Origin: Tetracladium setigerum
Taxonomy: Eukaryota; Ascomycota; Leotiomycetes; Helotiales
Direction: 5' to 3'
Length of the DNA stretch: 64,000 nucleotides
NCBI GenBank assembly: GCA_031472005.1
Contig: PZJY01000007.1
Location: 2,157,808 to 2,221,807 of the forward strand
The translations under genes were made by a program, and so were the position numbers. Below, piece by piece: positions 45,550-56,296 of this stretch. Position 1 is the first letter of the stretch; the number at the start of each line of letters is the position of its first letter. The notes beneath the pieces were generated by a model. That model worked only from the letters and a program-made list of their open reading frames with translations, was not told where the DNA came from and made no database searches.

Positions 45550-47105
45550 TTACTCTTCATCACTAACCGCCCCTCTCCTCTGCTCTTCCACCACCTCTTC
45601 TTCCCTCGGCTTATGCCCCAAGAACATATACAAAATCCCCAAGTCATACAAACTTTTCATCAAACCGGCCAGCACAAAAGACCATCCAATCGTATTTCTA
45701 CTCGCCAGATAACCCGTGATGAGCGGACTGAGACACTGCGCGAATGTTTTGACCACATTGAGAAATCCCATGATCGCGGTACGCTCTTCGGGAAGGATGA
45801 CCGCGGCAAGGAAAGCGGCGCGAGGGGCGACGTCCATGCTTGCTGTGCAGTGGCGAAGGATGAGGAAGGTTAAGGCGGGAGGAAGGGTGTTGGGGAAGGA
45901 GACGAGAGCGAGGAAGATGGAGGAGGGGAGGTGGGTGAAAACCATTGTCTTGTGGTTTGTGAGTACAGTACTTAGACGAGCAAATATTGAAGGAAAGGGT
46001 TTACCTTGATATTTCCAAACCTCTTGGCTATAGATGACGCCAAAATCATGGAGATTGCCGCAATAATATTTGTGACGAAGAAAATCGATCCCAACTTTCC
46101 TTCGGGAAGACTGAACTTGTCTTTGAAGTAGAAAGTCAACCAAGATCTGGGTTTGGTCAGCCACTGTAGTGTGTTTTTGCAGTTTTGGAACTTACAAAGC
46201 TGCCAGACCAGAGCCAAAAGAATCAAGTCCAAATAAAATGCAGAGGCTCAAAACAATTGGCCTGCTTTCGGCACTGATATTCGGCAACAAAGCGCGAATA
46301 GAGAACTTTTTGGTCTTGGTAGGAGGTAGAGTTTCGTTTGCCTCTCCAAGCAGAGGGGCAGTCTCAGAATCCCGCGGTCTGATTTCCTTTTTCTTCTCTG
46401 CCTCAACAGCTTTGCTGAGTGACATAGTGAGGAGGAACTTGACAATGCCCAGAAGTGTATACATCCAAAATACCGATCGGTAGACACGGATAACATCCCA
46501 TCGCAATGTTTCCCGCATATATTGTATAACCCATCCAGTGCTAATCATCCCAATCGCGCTCCCAGCTTGACCCATTAAAGAGTACCAAGCGTATATATCT
46601 CCTCGCTGCGCAGCTGGCGTGAGGTGGGCCACCGTCGATTCTTCGAGTGCCCTGAAGGGTCCGACCTCGTTGCCACTACCTGCAGATCAGCAATCATCTT
46701 CACATCTTGAATATAAGAAAATACATACCTTGGGCTAATGACACCCAAAATTGCAGCAAGAAGCAGCATCCAAAAGCTCCCACTCAATGCAAAAACTACC
46801 CCACTGCCAGCCATCAGGAGCGCCCCCGCAGCCAACACCAACTTCCTCCCCAATGCATCCGCGAAGAGCGTCAACAAGAAGCTGATGGCCGTATCACCCA
46901 CCAGAGTCAATGTCATAAACAAGCCAATTTGGAACTTGGGGATGTTGAGCTCCTCGAAGTATGCCACAAGAATAAGAGTCACCCCGCCATACGCAAAGAG
47001 GCGCACGAATCTTTGCATGCAAAGAAGCTTCGTGTCTCGTGGGGAGATCCATAGCGAGCGCAGGCCGACCTCCTCCAGGATTTTGGCGTGCCAGGTCGAA
47101 GACAT
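45550..47105 (-). CDS. MFS transporter, 465 aa, intact
   Basis: Exons are 47105-46729, 46675-46196, 46146-46005 and 45948-45550. Introns are 53, 49 and 56 nt, with GTATGT, GTAAGT and GTAAAC donors. The exons sum to exactly 466 codons. The protein starts MSSTWHAKILEEVGL and shows the conserved opening DTKLLCMQRFVRLFAYGG. An MFS loop motif follows transmembrane helix 2 (ADALGRKLVLAAG). A central hydrophilic loop (residues of about 225-260: Glu/Lys-rich, then ETAPLLGEANE) separates two six-helix halves. Late motifs include VAPRAAFLAAVILPEERT, with a Pro-Glu-Glu-Arg turn. This is a broadly conserved but poorly characterised fungal MFS group; the substrate cannot be read from sequence. No frame break was seen. 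Confidence 0.85.
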
Positions 47106-49137
47106 TGTGGTGTTATCTGAAGCTAGAATGCGAGAGTTGGGCGATGGGGGACGCGTTGAATGATACACTTTCTTCTAGCTTGTGTGGGTCTCGCACCACC
47201 TGTACAGTAACCTATTCTGGTAATTTGCGTGAGTCCCCAATTCTATGTAGTGATGGGCATCCCATCACACATGCGCTTCGTTCTCTTGCCATTGGGATTG
47301 ATTTCATGGTTGTGTCGCTTTGTCGTTTTGTCGTTGCTGATAATGTCGCGGATCGATTGGCACCAAGGCCAAGTGAAGGTGTGGGAGGGCCAGTGGCCAT
47401 TGTACATTACTTGACGCGCGATGCCCGAAGTCTTCACTCGACCTCAACGATTTACGAAGGAATAACGGTCATGTTATTAAGGCTAGTGTAAACAAAGTGC
47501 GTAGGTTGATCTCTGAAACTTTGTGGGCGAATTTTGATCCCAAAATGCCGGAGGAGTGCTGGTGGTCCGGATGAATATATTTTGGTGCTCTCTGCTTTTG
47601 CATTCCCTTCCTTCATGCTCTCGCTCCGATGTGTTTTGTGATTTCTAGCACGGTTAATACGAGTTCTTTCAGTACTTACTTCCAATATTTGTCAAGTACC
47701 CGGTCTCTGCAAAAGAGTCGTTGGTGGGGTGGGCAAGGAAGGTGGGAATTTCCAGATGTTCCAGGAAGCTCAATAGAAAAGGCCAAGAATGGTGGATGGA
47801 GATAGAGGCGGATATCACTTCCTAGTGAATTGTTCGGCACTATGTACGGAAATCAATCAAGCCTACATATCTTTCATAATCAAAAGCTAATAACTTAACA
47901 GAGAAGTTCAATTCTAGTACTCGCTCATATTTGAAAGTATAGTAGTTCGGATTTGTTGGCCCAGTTGGGGTCAATTGTTGAAGTACCGTGTTATGAGTCC
48001 CTTTTAAAAATTTAGTTAGGTCGAAAAACCCTCCACTACTCAACTTCTCGACATAAAAGCTATCTCGAAGCGACGTGCAACAAAAAGCAAACTTTATTGT
48101 CTGTTGGAAATTTTTGACCTTCCTTTCTGAAATTAAAGCTGTCGTGATGCGATATATAACGAAAAATGAGTTGTTGGTACAGAAACCCACTATTTCATAT
48201 ACAACCGTGCGTAATTTCCAAGTAATCAGAATAATAACAGATATAATGTCTGCATCAACTCCCATTCTAAAGCTCTATAATATCCAAATAAATTGGAGAG
48301 TGGAACTTGCAGTCTGCTGTATTTTGTCCTTGGGAAAAGTGCACAATCCCTCACACTACTCAACAGATCAAAAGAGTAGCTAACTGGTTCCAACAGCACC
48401 ACATCGGCAGCCTTTATAAAATCTACCGCATGGACAACTGTGGCAAGCATAGCGATTCAGATTACTCTACGATTCCACAGATGTCACCATCTAAACCACA
48501 TTTGAAATGAGCGTCGGAATTGTTATGTTTCGTTTCCCTGCTTTGAACCTCCCTTTCAAGCCAGCCTCCTGGATTGAGTGCTTTCAAAACAGGAAAGTCG
48601 TATAAGGGGTGTGGTCGACGTGGTCTGCGGTCGGTACGAATAGATGAGATCAGGGTAGTGATAAAGAGGTGTAAGAAATATATGGGAAGTTTGGAGGTAT
48701 GGAATTTTTTCGGAGAGAGTCGGACATGGAGTGATCAAATAACAATAGTTCAGAAAAGAGTATTTTGAGGTGATATTCTCACAATGCAAGGAGAGGCGGC
48801 GGAAGAATCATAAAACGACGCAAGTGTTGCTTGACCATTAGGCGAAAGAACTGCCCGGCAGTATGATCAGACTTGACATTAAAGCTGTAGAGAAGTTTGT
48901 TTCTGAAATGCGGTGGTAGTATCAGGATTAAAATATAGGTGCGACCTAAATTCTGAATACTATGCATTTGCTACAGCAGTCTGAGAAAAAAGATTGAATT
49001 ATTCTGGCAGTGTCCAGACCACTCTTTGATGGGATATGGTAGGGTAGGTAAGAAGGGTGTTGGGGCCAAATTTCCATCATATCAAATCGCCAAAATACCC
49101 CCGCGAAACAGCACCCAAAAAGATTGACAAGAAGTGC
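47106..49137. other. 2-kb AT-rich intergenic region
   Basis: This is the 5' flank of the MFS gene followed by AT-rich sequence. A 141-codon open frame on the minus strand near 47840-48265 has AT-driven composition and no domain; it is not called. No repeat was recognised. Confidence 0.45.
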
Positions 49138-49143
49138 AAAAAA
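49138..49143 (-). terminator. T6 polymerase III terminator
   Basis: Six T residues on the minus strand, 17 bases after the discriminator base of the tRNA at 49160-49282. The spacing is the same as in the other intact copy. Confidence 0.65.
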
Positions 49144-49159
49144 GATATATGGTATTCAC

Positions 49160-49282
49160 TGCTCAATACGAGGGTCGAACTCGCGGCCTTGGCGTTATTA
49201 GCACCCTGGGATGTGTCAGTAATAATCTGACAAGTATTGAGATAGTAAACATACACGCTCTAACCAACTGAGCTAATCGAGC
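49160..49282 (-). tRNA. tRNA-Ile(AAU) with a spliceosomal-like intron in the anticodon stem
   Basis: Read on the minus strand, the acceptor stem GCTCGAT pairs with ATTGAGC (one G-U), discriminator A. The D stem GCTC/GAGC is perfect, and the T arm is GCGAG-TTCGACC-CTCGT. The anticodon arm is T49255 plus GGTG (49205-49202), loop CTAATAA and CGCCA. The anticodon is AAU. A 49-nt insert, 49254 down to 49206, lies between T27 and G28. It starts GTATGT, carries TTACTGAC 8-10 bases before its end and finishes CCCAG, a textbook short fungal spliceosomal intron. There is no 37/38 intron. A and B boxes are intact. The insert position is identical to that in the gene at 40667, but the insert sequence differs apart from the splice signals. 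Confidence 0.8.
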
Positions 49283-50330
49283 TGATCATAAGAAGTTATG
49301 ATTGGTTGGGAGAGACACGGTCTATGTCAACTTATACAGCCTTTGAGTATTTCTTCCGATTTTCGCTCGCATATTGGCAAATCAGGAGCAGCTATTGAGA
49401 CCTTGGCATGAAAAGAGTGGATTGCTGGCCGCCTTGGCAACTTGCAAGATCGAAGAAGATTCCCAAGAAAATCTAGAGACGATCGACGCATAGAATCAAT
49501 TTACAGCAGCATTTTATGTGACCTTCTGGATATAAACTTTTACTTAAACTATCCATATTAACGCAGCTGGGAACCCCGACATTTCCTAGACCGAAAATTG
49601 ACGAGGTCGTTTACCCAAAGGCTCAGCTTAGGGCAAGCCATCCAAGAAAAGACTACAAACCTTTCCTTTTTACCTCGCCAGATTCATTCTCATATACACC
49701 CGAAAAACTTGAAACAGAAATACATCACTATTTAATATTAAAAGAACAATTAATGATTAAAACTAAACAAAATTAGGTGCATTCACCATACTGCCCCTCA
49801 ACTCCAAAGGAAATTCCATTCTTCTCAAGCACCGGGGGTGTCTCTTGAGTGTTTGCTATGTACATTATCCTTGTCTGTGCTACAAGCAGGCATCGGAGAC
49901 CAAGATGGGAAGTGGAGAGACGTGTTCGATATCATCTACCATCTTTCAAGGCAGCGGAATGATAACTGACACCGTTGGCTGCCAGAATCTTCATCGATCG
50001 ATGATTTACACGATTATGGCAACTTCAAAATGCCCATACTCCCAACAAAAGGATCACCAAAAGAAGGAAGATTAGAGTCAAAGTCTCAACTCACAGATGG
50101 CAAGAAGCCGAACTTTCAGTTTTCCTGTGGGGGGGTTCAGAAGTTCTTGTGTGGAAATCAATGTTTACATTTTTAAATATACGAAAATGTAAAACTGTAA
50201 ATGTGAGCTGCTCATTTGCCATTATACTTAGATTATTGATCTAGAAACACTTTGCTTCCGTCCGACGTTCATCGAACTTGCATTCCACGCAATCCACATT
50301 ATCTTTCTCCGAAAGTTCATCACTCAGTGC
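49283..50330. other. intergenic, nothing recognised
   Basis: This AT-rich flank lies between the tRNA gene and the 3' end of the multidomain pseudokinase gene. No coding gene is supported. Confidence 0.45.
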
Positions 50331-53236
50331 TCACTGATCAGACACCGCAACTCTATCTTCTGGCGTTTCCTCAAAGACCCCGTCTAGGATATTCCTCATC
50401 TCGTCCGCGGCGGTAAAAACATCCTGCAGAAAATCCCTGTCCTGTGTGAAAGACGTGTAGGTAGGGGTAGCTGGAATGCGGGGCCCGGCGAAACTGGAAC
50501 AGTTGACAATTTGATGTTTAAGTTGAGACACGGTAATCCTCTTCTCTGGCTCTGGCTCAAAGATCATGCATAGTATGTTGTTCAATTCATCCGACAAGGG
50601 TAAAATGGTCTTCAGAAAATTACGGTTCGTCGTGAAAGCCCTGTATGAAGCATCATTGGCTGAAGCTTCTTTCCACGGATTACGACTGCAGGTCAGATTG
50701 ATGAGAAGTATACCCAAGGCCCAGACGTCGTTGGGAGCGCATCGGTAGGGTAGGCTCTGTGGAGAGGAATATGAAGCCTCTAACCAAGGAAGACATGGTT
50801 AGCAGTTTCTAAAAAAAATGAGTTGTGATAGTTTGAACACTCGCTATGTAGCTCGAGATAAGGTGGGATAGGAAATAAGACGAGAGGTTTTACCTGGACT
50901 TGAATTAAAGCTCAAACCGAAAATGCGGTCCGAAAAAGGATCTGTCGTAGCTGTCTCAAACCCGCCAAGAAGGACTTTCTCTTGTTGACTCAATACGAAG
51001 ACATCGTCGGGCTTGAGATCTCTGAGGTAAATGCCTAACTGGTGACAATATTCCACGGCGTCTAGGATTTGCAAAAATGTTTTCCGAATGAGCGTATCGT
51101 TGTTGACATACCTACCGCGCTCTACAATATCATCAAAAAGATCTCCGTCTGGACAATTTTCCATAATAACATAGACACCATCGGTAGCATCAACAATCCG
51201 TAGCATATCAACAATATTGGGGTGGGCCGAGGCTTGATAATGATATCGGATTTCCTCGGATTGAAATTGTAAGTCCTTCTTCGTGAAAGGTTTTCCATCT
51301 GCATAGAGTTTACTCAAGAATTTAACAGAATACCAGGTGGATGTCGATTGGTCGCGCGCTGAATACAGGACGCGGTAGTACTGAAATTTTGGGTCCCATT
51401 CGCTAACATGTAAGATCCGCATGATTTGGAGAGAATCTCCAAGAAATGAGCCTATCCGTGACTCCGGTGTTGAAGGAATGAGGTATTGTTGCTGGGGTAA
51501 AAGTGGTTTGGACCTATCAAGAATGGCTAAGTTACCCTCCCTAGCTTCTGATGAAGCTACAGCTACTCCGTCGAGGGATGGCAAATTGGATTTTGGCTGT
51601 GTGTGTATATATATAGCTTTAAAAGCCTCAAGTTCTTCAAGCAAATTTTCGTCTGCTGACAGTACAGGTTGACCCGCATCATCGTCTGGCGGATCCTCAC
51701 CGCGAAGAGGTGTTCTCATTCGTTCCGAATCTCCATTACGAGACATGTCTTGTCCACCTGCTCGCTGAAAATTAACCTGAACATGATTATCACTTTTGTC
51801 TATTCTTGCGAACCAAGGTTCAGGTTTTATGGCTTTGGTGTAGTGATACTTGAGATTACAAGCGAGACTTTCACAGGTCAATTTTGTCATGACAGAAAAA
51901 TGGAATTACTGACCAAATAATAAAGTTTGATCCATCGGATGGTGGTGAATTCGCTTTACCGCAAGTATATCTTGGGCACAAGCCTTCTTCAAACAGCAGA
52001 CCTGAGATAATCATCGACATATTAATGAGGGAACCCGGAAAAACAGATTGGTCCCATTTCTTCTGGTCAATGATAATGTCTTTCGTCGATCCCCTTAAGA
52101 GATGGTACTGTCCTTGGATCACCCGTCGTTCCCCAGGCTTCTGCTTGAACTCGCATTTGAGCATAGACTCGAAAACCTCCCAGTGTCTAAAAAACTCATA
52201 CTGCAGCGTTCGAGTGCGGCCAAGTACGTCCGTAAAATGCATATTATCTTCTCTTGCGATGACAGGCTGGCGCGGCAGATTGTAGTGTACTTCTCGCAAC
52301 AACGCGTAGATTTGCAAATCTGTTTTCAGCGACTGCTGGAGGATTTTCACTACTGTCGAGGTGAATCCCCCAAACAATCTGATAAGTTGGCGAAGAAGAT
52401 CTTCCAGGCTGCTCACTCTCGAAGATATAATCCGGGTTTGTGAGATCACTATAGCGAAGCCTCGGTTTTGATCTCGCTGGAGTCGACTCAGGCGCTGCGT
52501 TGATTCAGAATGGTGGGCTGCGCTGGTTCTCCGGAAGTCCTCCACTCCAACTTGAGTTCCTCCACAAATCTGAACAAGACGACTGATACGCCCTTTGACG
52601 AGACGACTTTCCATCGTCAGTTTCTCCATCTCATCCGTTACTTGCTCAATTCCTTCCTGGCATTTTTGTGTTTGCTTTTGAGAATCCAGTGAATTTTGAA
52701 TAAGAGTTTGAGAGCTGGCTTCAATTTTGGACATTTTGGCGCTTGGAATGTTAGACCAAATGTGGCTTGATTACAGATCTTCTCGAACACTTACAGCATG
52801 TGAGGTTGGATGAGCAGGCTGATCGAGACAATCTTCGAAACGATGATAGCCCTAAATTTCTCAACTTCCTCCTTCATAGTGACTGCCCATTGTATCTTTC
52901 TAGCCTCTCCTTTCAGTTTTGATCGAAAGCTTCCTGACTCTTGGGCCGCCTGCATGATTTTATACTTCTCAATCTTCGCCAGGAGTTCTCGCAATGGGAC
53001 CTGGCACGTCGATGCCATTCCTTTGATTGCATTCAAATGCCCCGCATCACCGCCATGCTCCCAAGCGCCATGATTCAACTGCTCAAGGATGATTTCCAAA
53101 TGTTGTAAGTCGACGAATACCTGTTGAAACTCGTCTCTCGAGCCACCTGTCTCTCGCAAGGCCGTACGGACATCATTGAGGATCTTGATGGCAGCAACCA
53201 TGTCCCAAAGGAGAACCCAAAGGCCGGAGCTGCCAT
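50331..53236 (-). CDS. STAND-type N-terminal domain / ubiquitin-like / pseudokinase fusion (one frame break)
   Basis: Exons are 53236-52795, 52741-51914, 51867-50894 and 50779-50331; introns are 53, 46 and 114 nt. Residues 1-145 resemble the N-terminal domain of fungal STAND/NLR-like proteins (MAAPAFGFSFGD, DLQHLEIILEQL, HLNAIKGMASTCQVPLRELL). A coiled region follows (150-220). A fungal ubiquitin-like domain lies at about 265-370 (YEFFRHWEVFESMLKCEF, then WDQSVFPGSLINMSMII). A zinc-ribbon pattern comes next (CPRYTC and, across intron 2, CLAC). A Ran1-like kinase fold covers about 565-830. It keeps the VAIK-type Lys (SVKFL), but HRD has become LRD, KPEN is KPDD and DFG is GFE, so it should be catalytically dead. 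A C-lobe segment is repeated at the C-terminus. One break at 53204-53206 is closed by one base, giving 898 codons. A role in allorecognition or immunity-like signalling is inferred. Confidence 0.7.
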
Positions 53237-53315
53237 AGAGCTGGCACAATGTAGTAGATGACTCTCTAATTGATTAGAGGACACCGAAGTGTGTTGGGCG
53301 ATTCAAAGTTGCTTC

Positions 53316-53540
53316 ATGATATCAGAGCCTTCTCGTTGGAAGAGATTGGAGGAATATCCCAAGGTGATGCAGCTGCCCAAGCCACAGCTGAATCTCTTGG
53401 CACAGGTTCAGACCCAATACGAGGCCATCATTCGCCTGGTTTCGATATCTTATTTTCCTTTTATTTAGGTCAATATTGACAACTATTGAAGCCTTTAGAA
53501 TGATTACGCATGTATCCCCATATATCACTAACAATAGAAT
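53316..53540 (+). repeat. dispersed repeat copy 1, with a 50-codon open frame
   Basis: From about 53397 to 53540 the DNA matches 60914-61058, including the blocks GCACAGGTTCAGA and CCCCATATATCAC. Within it a frame from ATG 53316 to TAG 53468 ends in AQVQTQYEAIIRLVSISYFP. The second copy encodes AQVQSQYATMIRLVLISHLP and stops at the same codon. It may be the remnant of a duplicated gene end; no function is known. Confidence 0.55.
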
Positions 53541-53996
53541 TAATTATATTACCCCTAAAATCCAAAGGAAATCCTATTTGTCTTAAACCCCTCGAATCGC
53601 GCGCACGTGACAGTGTTAGATAATACAAAGTAAATTGCAAATTTCTTGTACTCTTTACACAGCTTTCAATAAAATTCGAATTCTAGTAGCACGAGATGCT
53701 CTCTGAAGAGTTACTATTACAAAAATCAATGAATGATAATAATCAGTTGGGGCCACTAATCTCTCGGAACTGGAACGGGAACTCGAAAAGCAAAATATCA
53801 CATATGCAAATCGTATATCTGGACTATAATCAAAAAATTTGTTACATTGAGGTAGCGATCATAAAATTCAAGCGTCAACAATAGAATATATGTAGCAAAG
53901 AGAACCACCCCCTTATAGACAAGGAGAACTTTTCATGTACAGCTATTTCGATAATTTCCTTTCGTACTTGTCAGACTCGTAGCAGTGTTAAACCCA
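53541..53996. other. AT-rich intergenic region
   Basis: No gene is supported between the dispersed repeat and the 3' end of the sugar transporter gene. Local AT content is high. Confidence 0.4.
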
Positions 53997-55816
53997 TCAC
54001 AAACACCTTTCCGATGGTGGTTGTATTAGTTCAGACCTTGTTGACGACTCGCTCATGCTTCTCATCCTCCCAGTGGCAACACTATCCAGGACATCTTCAT
54101 CGCTGTCCGCGAAGGCCTTGTCACCGAATGCGATTGCAATCTCCTCAAGGGAGCAGCCGGCGGTCTCAACATAGTAGAAATGAGCCAAGCCAGCTGAGAA
54201 CAAACAGAATCCGGCGATAACGAGGTAGAAGTATCCACCGATACCAGCAAAAGCGTCGGGAGATACCATGCCGATGATGAAGTTGAAGATCCAGTTGGAA
54301 GTGGTTGCGAGTGCCATTCCCTTACTGCGACTGCGGAGAGGAAAGATCTCAGCTGCGATGACGTGTTAGTATGTGCTCAACCGAAGTGAATGTAGGGAGT
54401 AACACACCTGGTAACAACCACGGCATAGGGCCCCAAGTGAAACCATAAACGATGTTGTAAAGCATGATGAAAGCGTATTGACCATTGGCGCGAGTCATAA
54501 TGGGCATGTTAGCTTCCTGGAAGGCGCAGACAATACCAAGAAGGACAGCCATCATGACACCGCCCATGATGAGCAATGGCTTACGTCCCCAATGATCAGC
54601 CAACCACCACGTAGCGATAGTTGCGGCAGTGTATGGAAGAGCGTTTGCCGCAGTATAAAGAAGAGACTTAGTCTCGCTGAATCCAGCAGTAGAAAGAGTG
54701 CTTGGAAGGTAGAAGGAGATGATGTTGATGCCGTTCAGTTGTGCAAACATTTGGACTGTGATACCAACGATGGTTCGCTTGCGGTAGCGAGTAAACATTT
54801 CCTTTTCCAGGGTTAGCAATGCCTTAATTGTTTCAAATTATCTCTTTGACGTACCAACCAGCCAGCTTTACCCAATTCCGCCTCGTATACGACAGCCTCT
54901 TGGATTTCAAGGAAAACCTTCTGGACATGTTCCGCCTCGGTATCGCCCTTTGAGTGAAGATCTGCCACGGTCTGAAGACTTTCTTGCATGAAACCATTCT
55001 TGGCCAACCAACGAGGAGTCTCCGGGAGGAAGAAAGACATAACGACCAAGACGAGCGAGAGGATGATCTGAATAATGAATGGACCTTGCCAGGACATGTT
55101 ATCTGGAAGCATGAAGTGAAAGCCATAATCGACCCAGCATGAAAGCATGTAACCAGCGATGAGAAACGTATACTCTATTCCAACCATCAATCCTCGAGCA
55201 TGTGGGGCTGCAATCTCGGTTTGGATGATAGGTACAGTCATGGAGAGGAAACCCACACCGAGACCTTGGATCGTTCGACCAGCGACGAATGTTGCGAACC
55301 CTGGAGCGAAAATCTGAATGAAGGCGGAGAAGAAGTAGATGAAGCCACCCAAGCGAACAGTTCTCTTACGACCGATCATGTCGCCGAGACGGCCAGCGAT
55401 GAGGGCACCAACAGCTGCTGAAGCTTGTAAACAAGCAACTGAGATACCTGTGATGGACGGGTTGACGGTTGCCAAACTGCCATCAGCTCCACCAAAGTCA
55501 CTGAAGAATCGTTTGATGAAAACAGGATTGACGAGAAGACCGGACATGATACCTGGAAGACTTAGTGGGCGTGCTGAGGTCAAGGGAATATAAACAAACC
55601 GGAGTTGTAACCAAACAATGCATCCCCCAAACTACCAAAACCACAGGTTGCAAATAGAAGTGCTTTCCCTTTGATGGGATATCTAGCAGTGATCGTCTTT
55701 GGTTTCAGCTTGCTCTCAAGCCAACCTTGCTCTGCCTCGACTTGAGCTGCGACTTGGCTGGCACGCTGGCGAATGCCAGCGCTTTGGCTGATGACCGAAT
55801 TGTGACGGGCTGCCAT
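53997..55816 (-). CDS. sugar porter-family MFS transporter, 554 aa
   Basis: Exons are 55816-55600, 55552-54855, 54801-54408 and 54352-53997; introns are 47, 53 and 55 nt, and the sum is exactly 555 codons. Twelve membrane helices are expected. Sugar-porter signatures are in place: FGYNSGIMSGLL after helix 1, GRLGDMIGRKRTVRLGG, the GRTIQGLGVGF helix, LPETPRWLAKNG closing the N-half, AQLNGINIISFYLP (the QxxG-type substrate helix), ADHWGRKPLLIMGG, and PAEIFPLRSRSKG across the last intron. The Glu-Thr before the C-terminal tail (YVETAGCSLEEI) is the PETKG-like region. It is divergent from the dehydrogenase gene, with a shared 480-bp promoter. Substrate is likely a hexose, pentose or polyol; which one is not shown. 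Confidence 0.9.
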
Positions 55817-56108
55817 GATGAGAGGTATTCAGAATGGTCCAAAATATGGAGAATGAGGCAATCTTGTTATCACGGCGGGTGAGAGTGTTGTGTTGAGCTT
55901 GAAGAGGGATATTTCTGGGGAAGTCTTCCTTCATTATGTACTCCAGCTTCCTCCCCATGGGGATGAGACATGACTGGTGTGCGCATCGTAACTTGAATGG
56001 TGTTTAGGACCCGTTCTCGCGATCCGGAGAAGAAGGTTTGGATCTCCACACGGCAACTGAAGGTCACTGATCTAGGCCCATCACGAAGCAGCTGGGCCGT
56101 GTCTTGTT

Positions 56109-56139
56109 CGGAACCGATGCACGGATCCGCCGGAACCGT
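56109..56139. promoter_or_regulatory. three CGG-N2-CCG sites in the divergent promoter
   Basis: CGGAACCG (56109-56116), CGGATCCG (56122-56129) and CGGAACCG (56132-56139) are inverted CGG half-sites with the same 2-base spacer, 13 and 10 bases apart. CCGCCGGA also occurs at 56127 and 56183. Zn2Cys6 dimers bind paired CGG triplets, so these are good candidate operators for the regulator encoded at 57637-60080. Confidence 0.55.
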
Positions 56140-56296
56140 AGTGTTCGGGCCACTTAATCCCCGTTTCTTGGCCACAAGCGAGCCGCCGGATTCCTCATCA
56201 TTGAGAGTGTCGATCTCGAAAGCAGTTATTGATATAGTGTCACTAACGAACACATCTTTCAATCATGTTCTTCAGCAAACAATACTCAAAAACATT

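Noticed and set aside
47840..48265. 141-codon open frame on the minus strand
   Set aside because: AT-rich region; residue content (Phe/Ile/Leu/Thr) matches composition; no support as a gene.
50331..51890. Kinase part as a separate gene starting at the ATG at 51890
   Set aside because: That start sits within sequence best explained as intron 2 of the longer gene; splicing at 51868-51913 completes the zinc-ribbon cysteines and keeps the frame through all exons.
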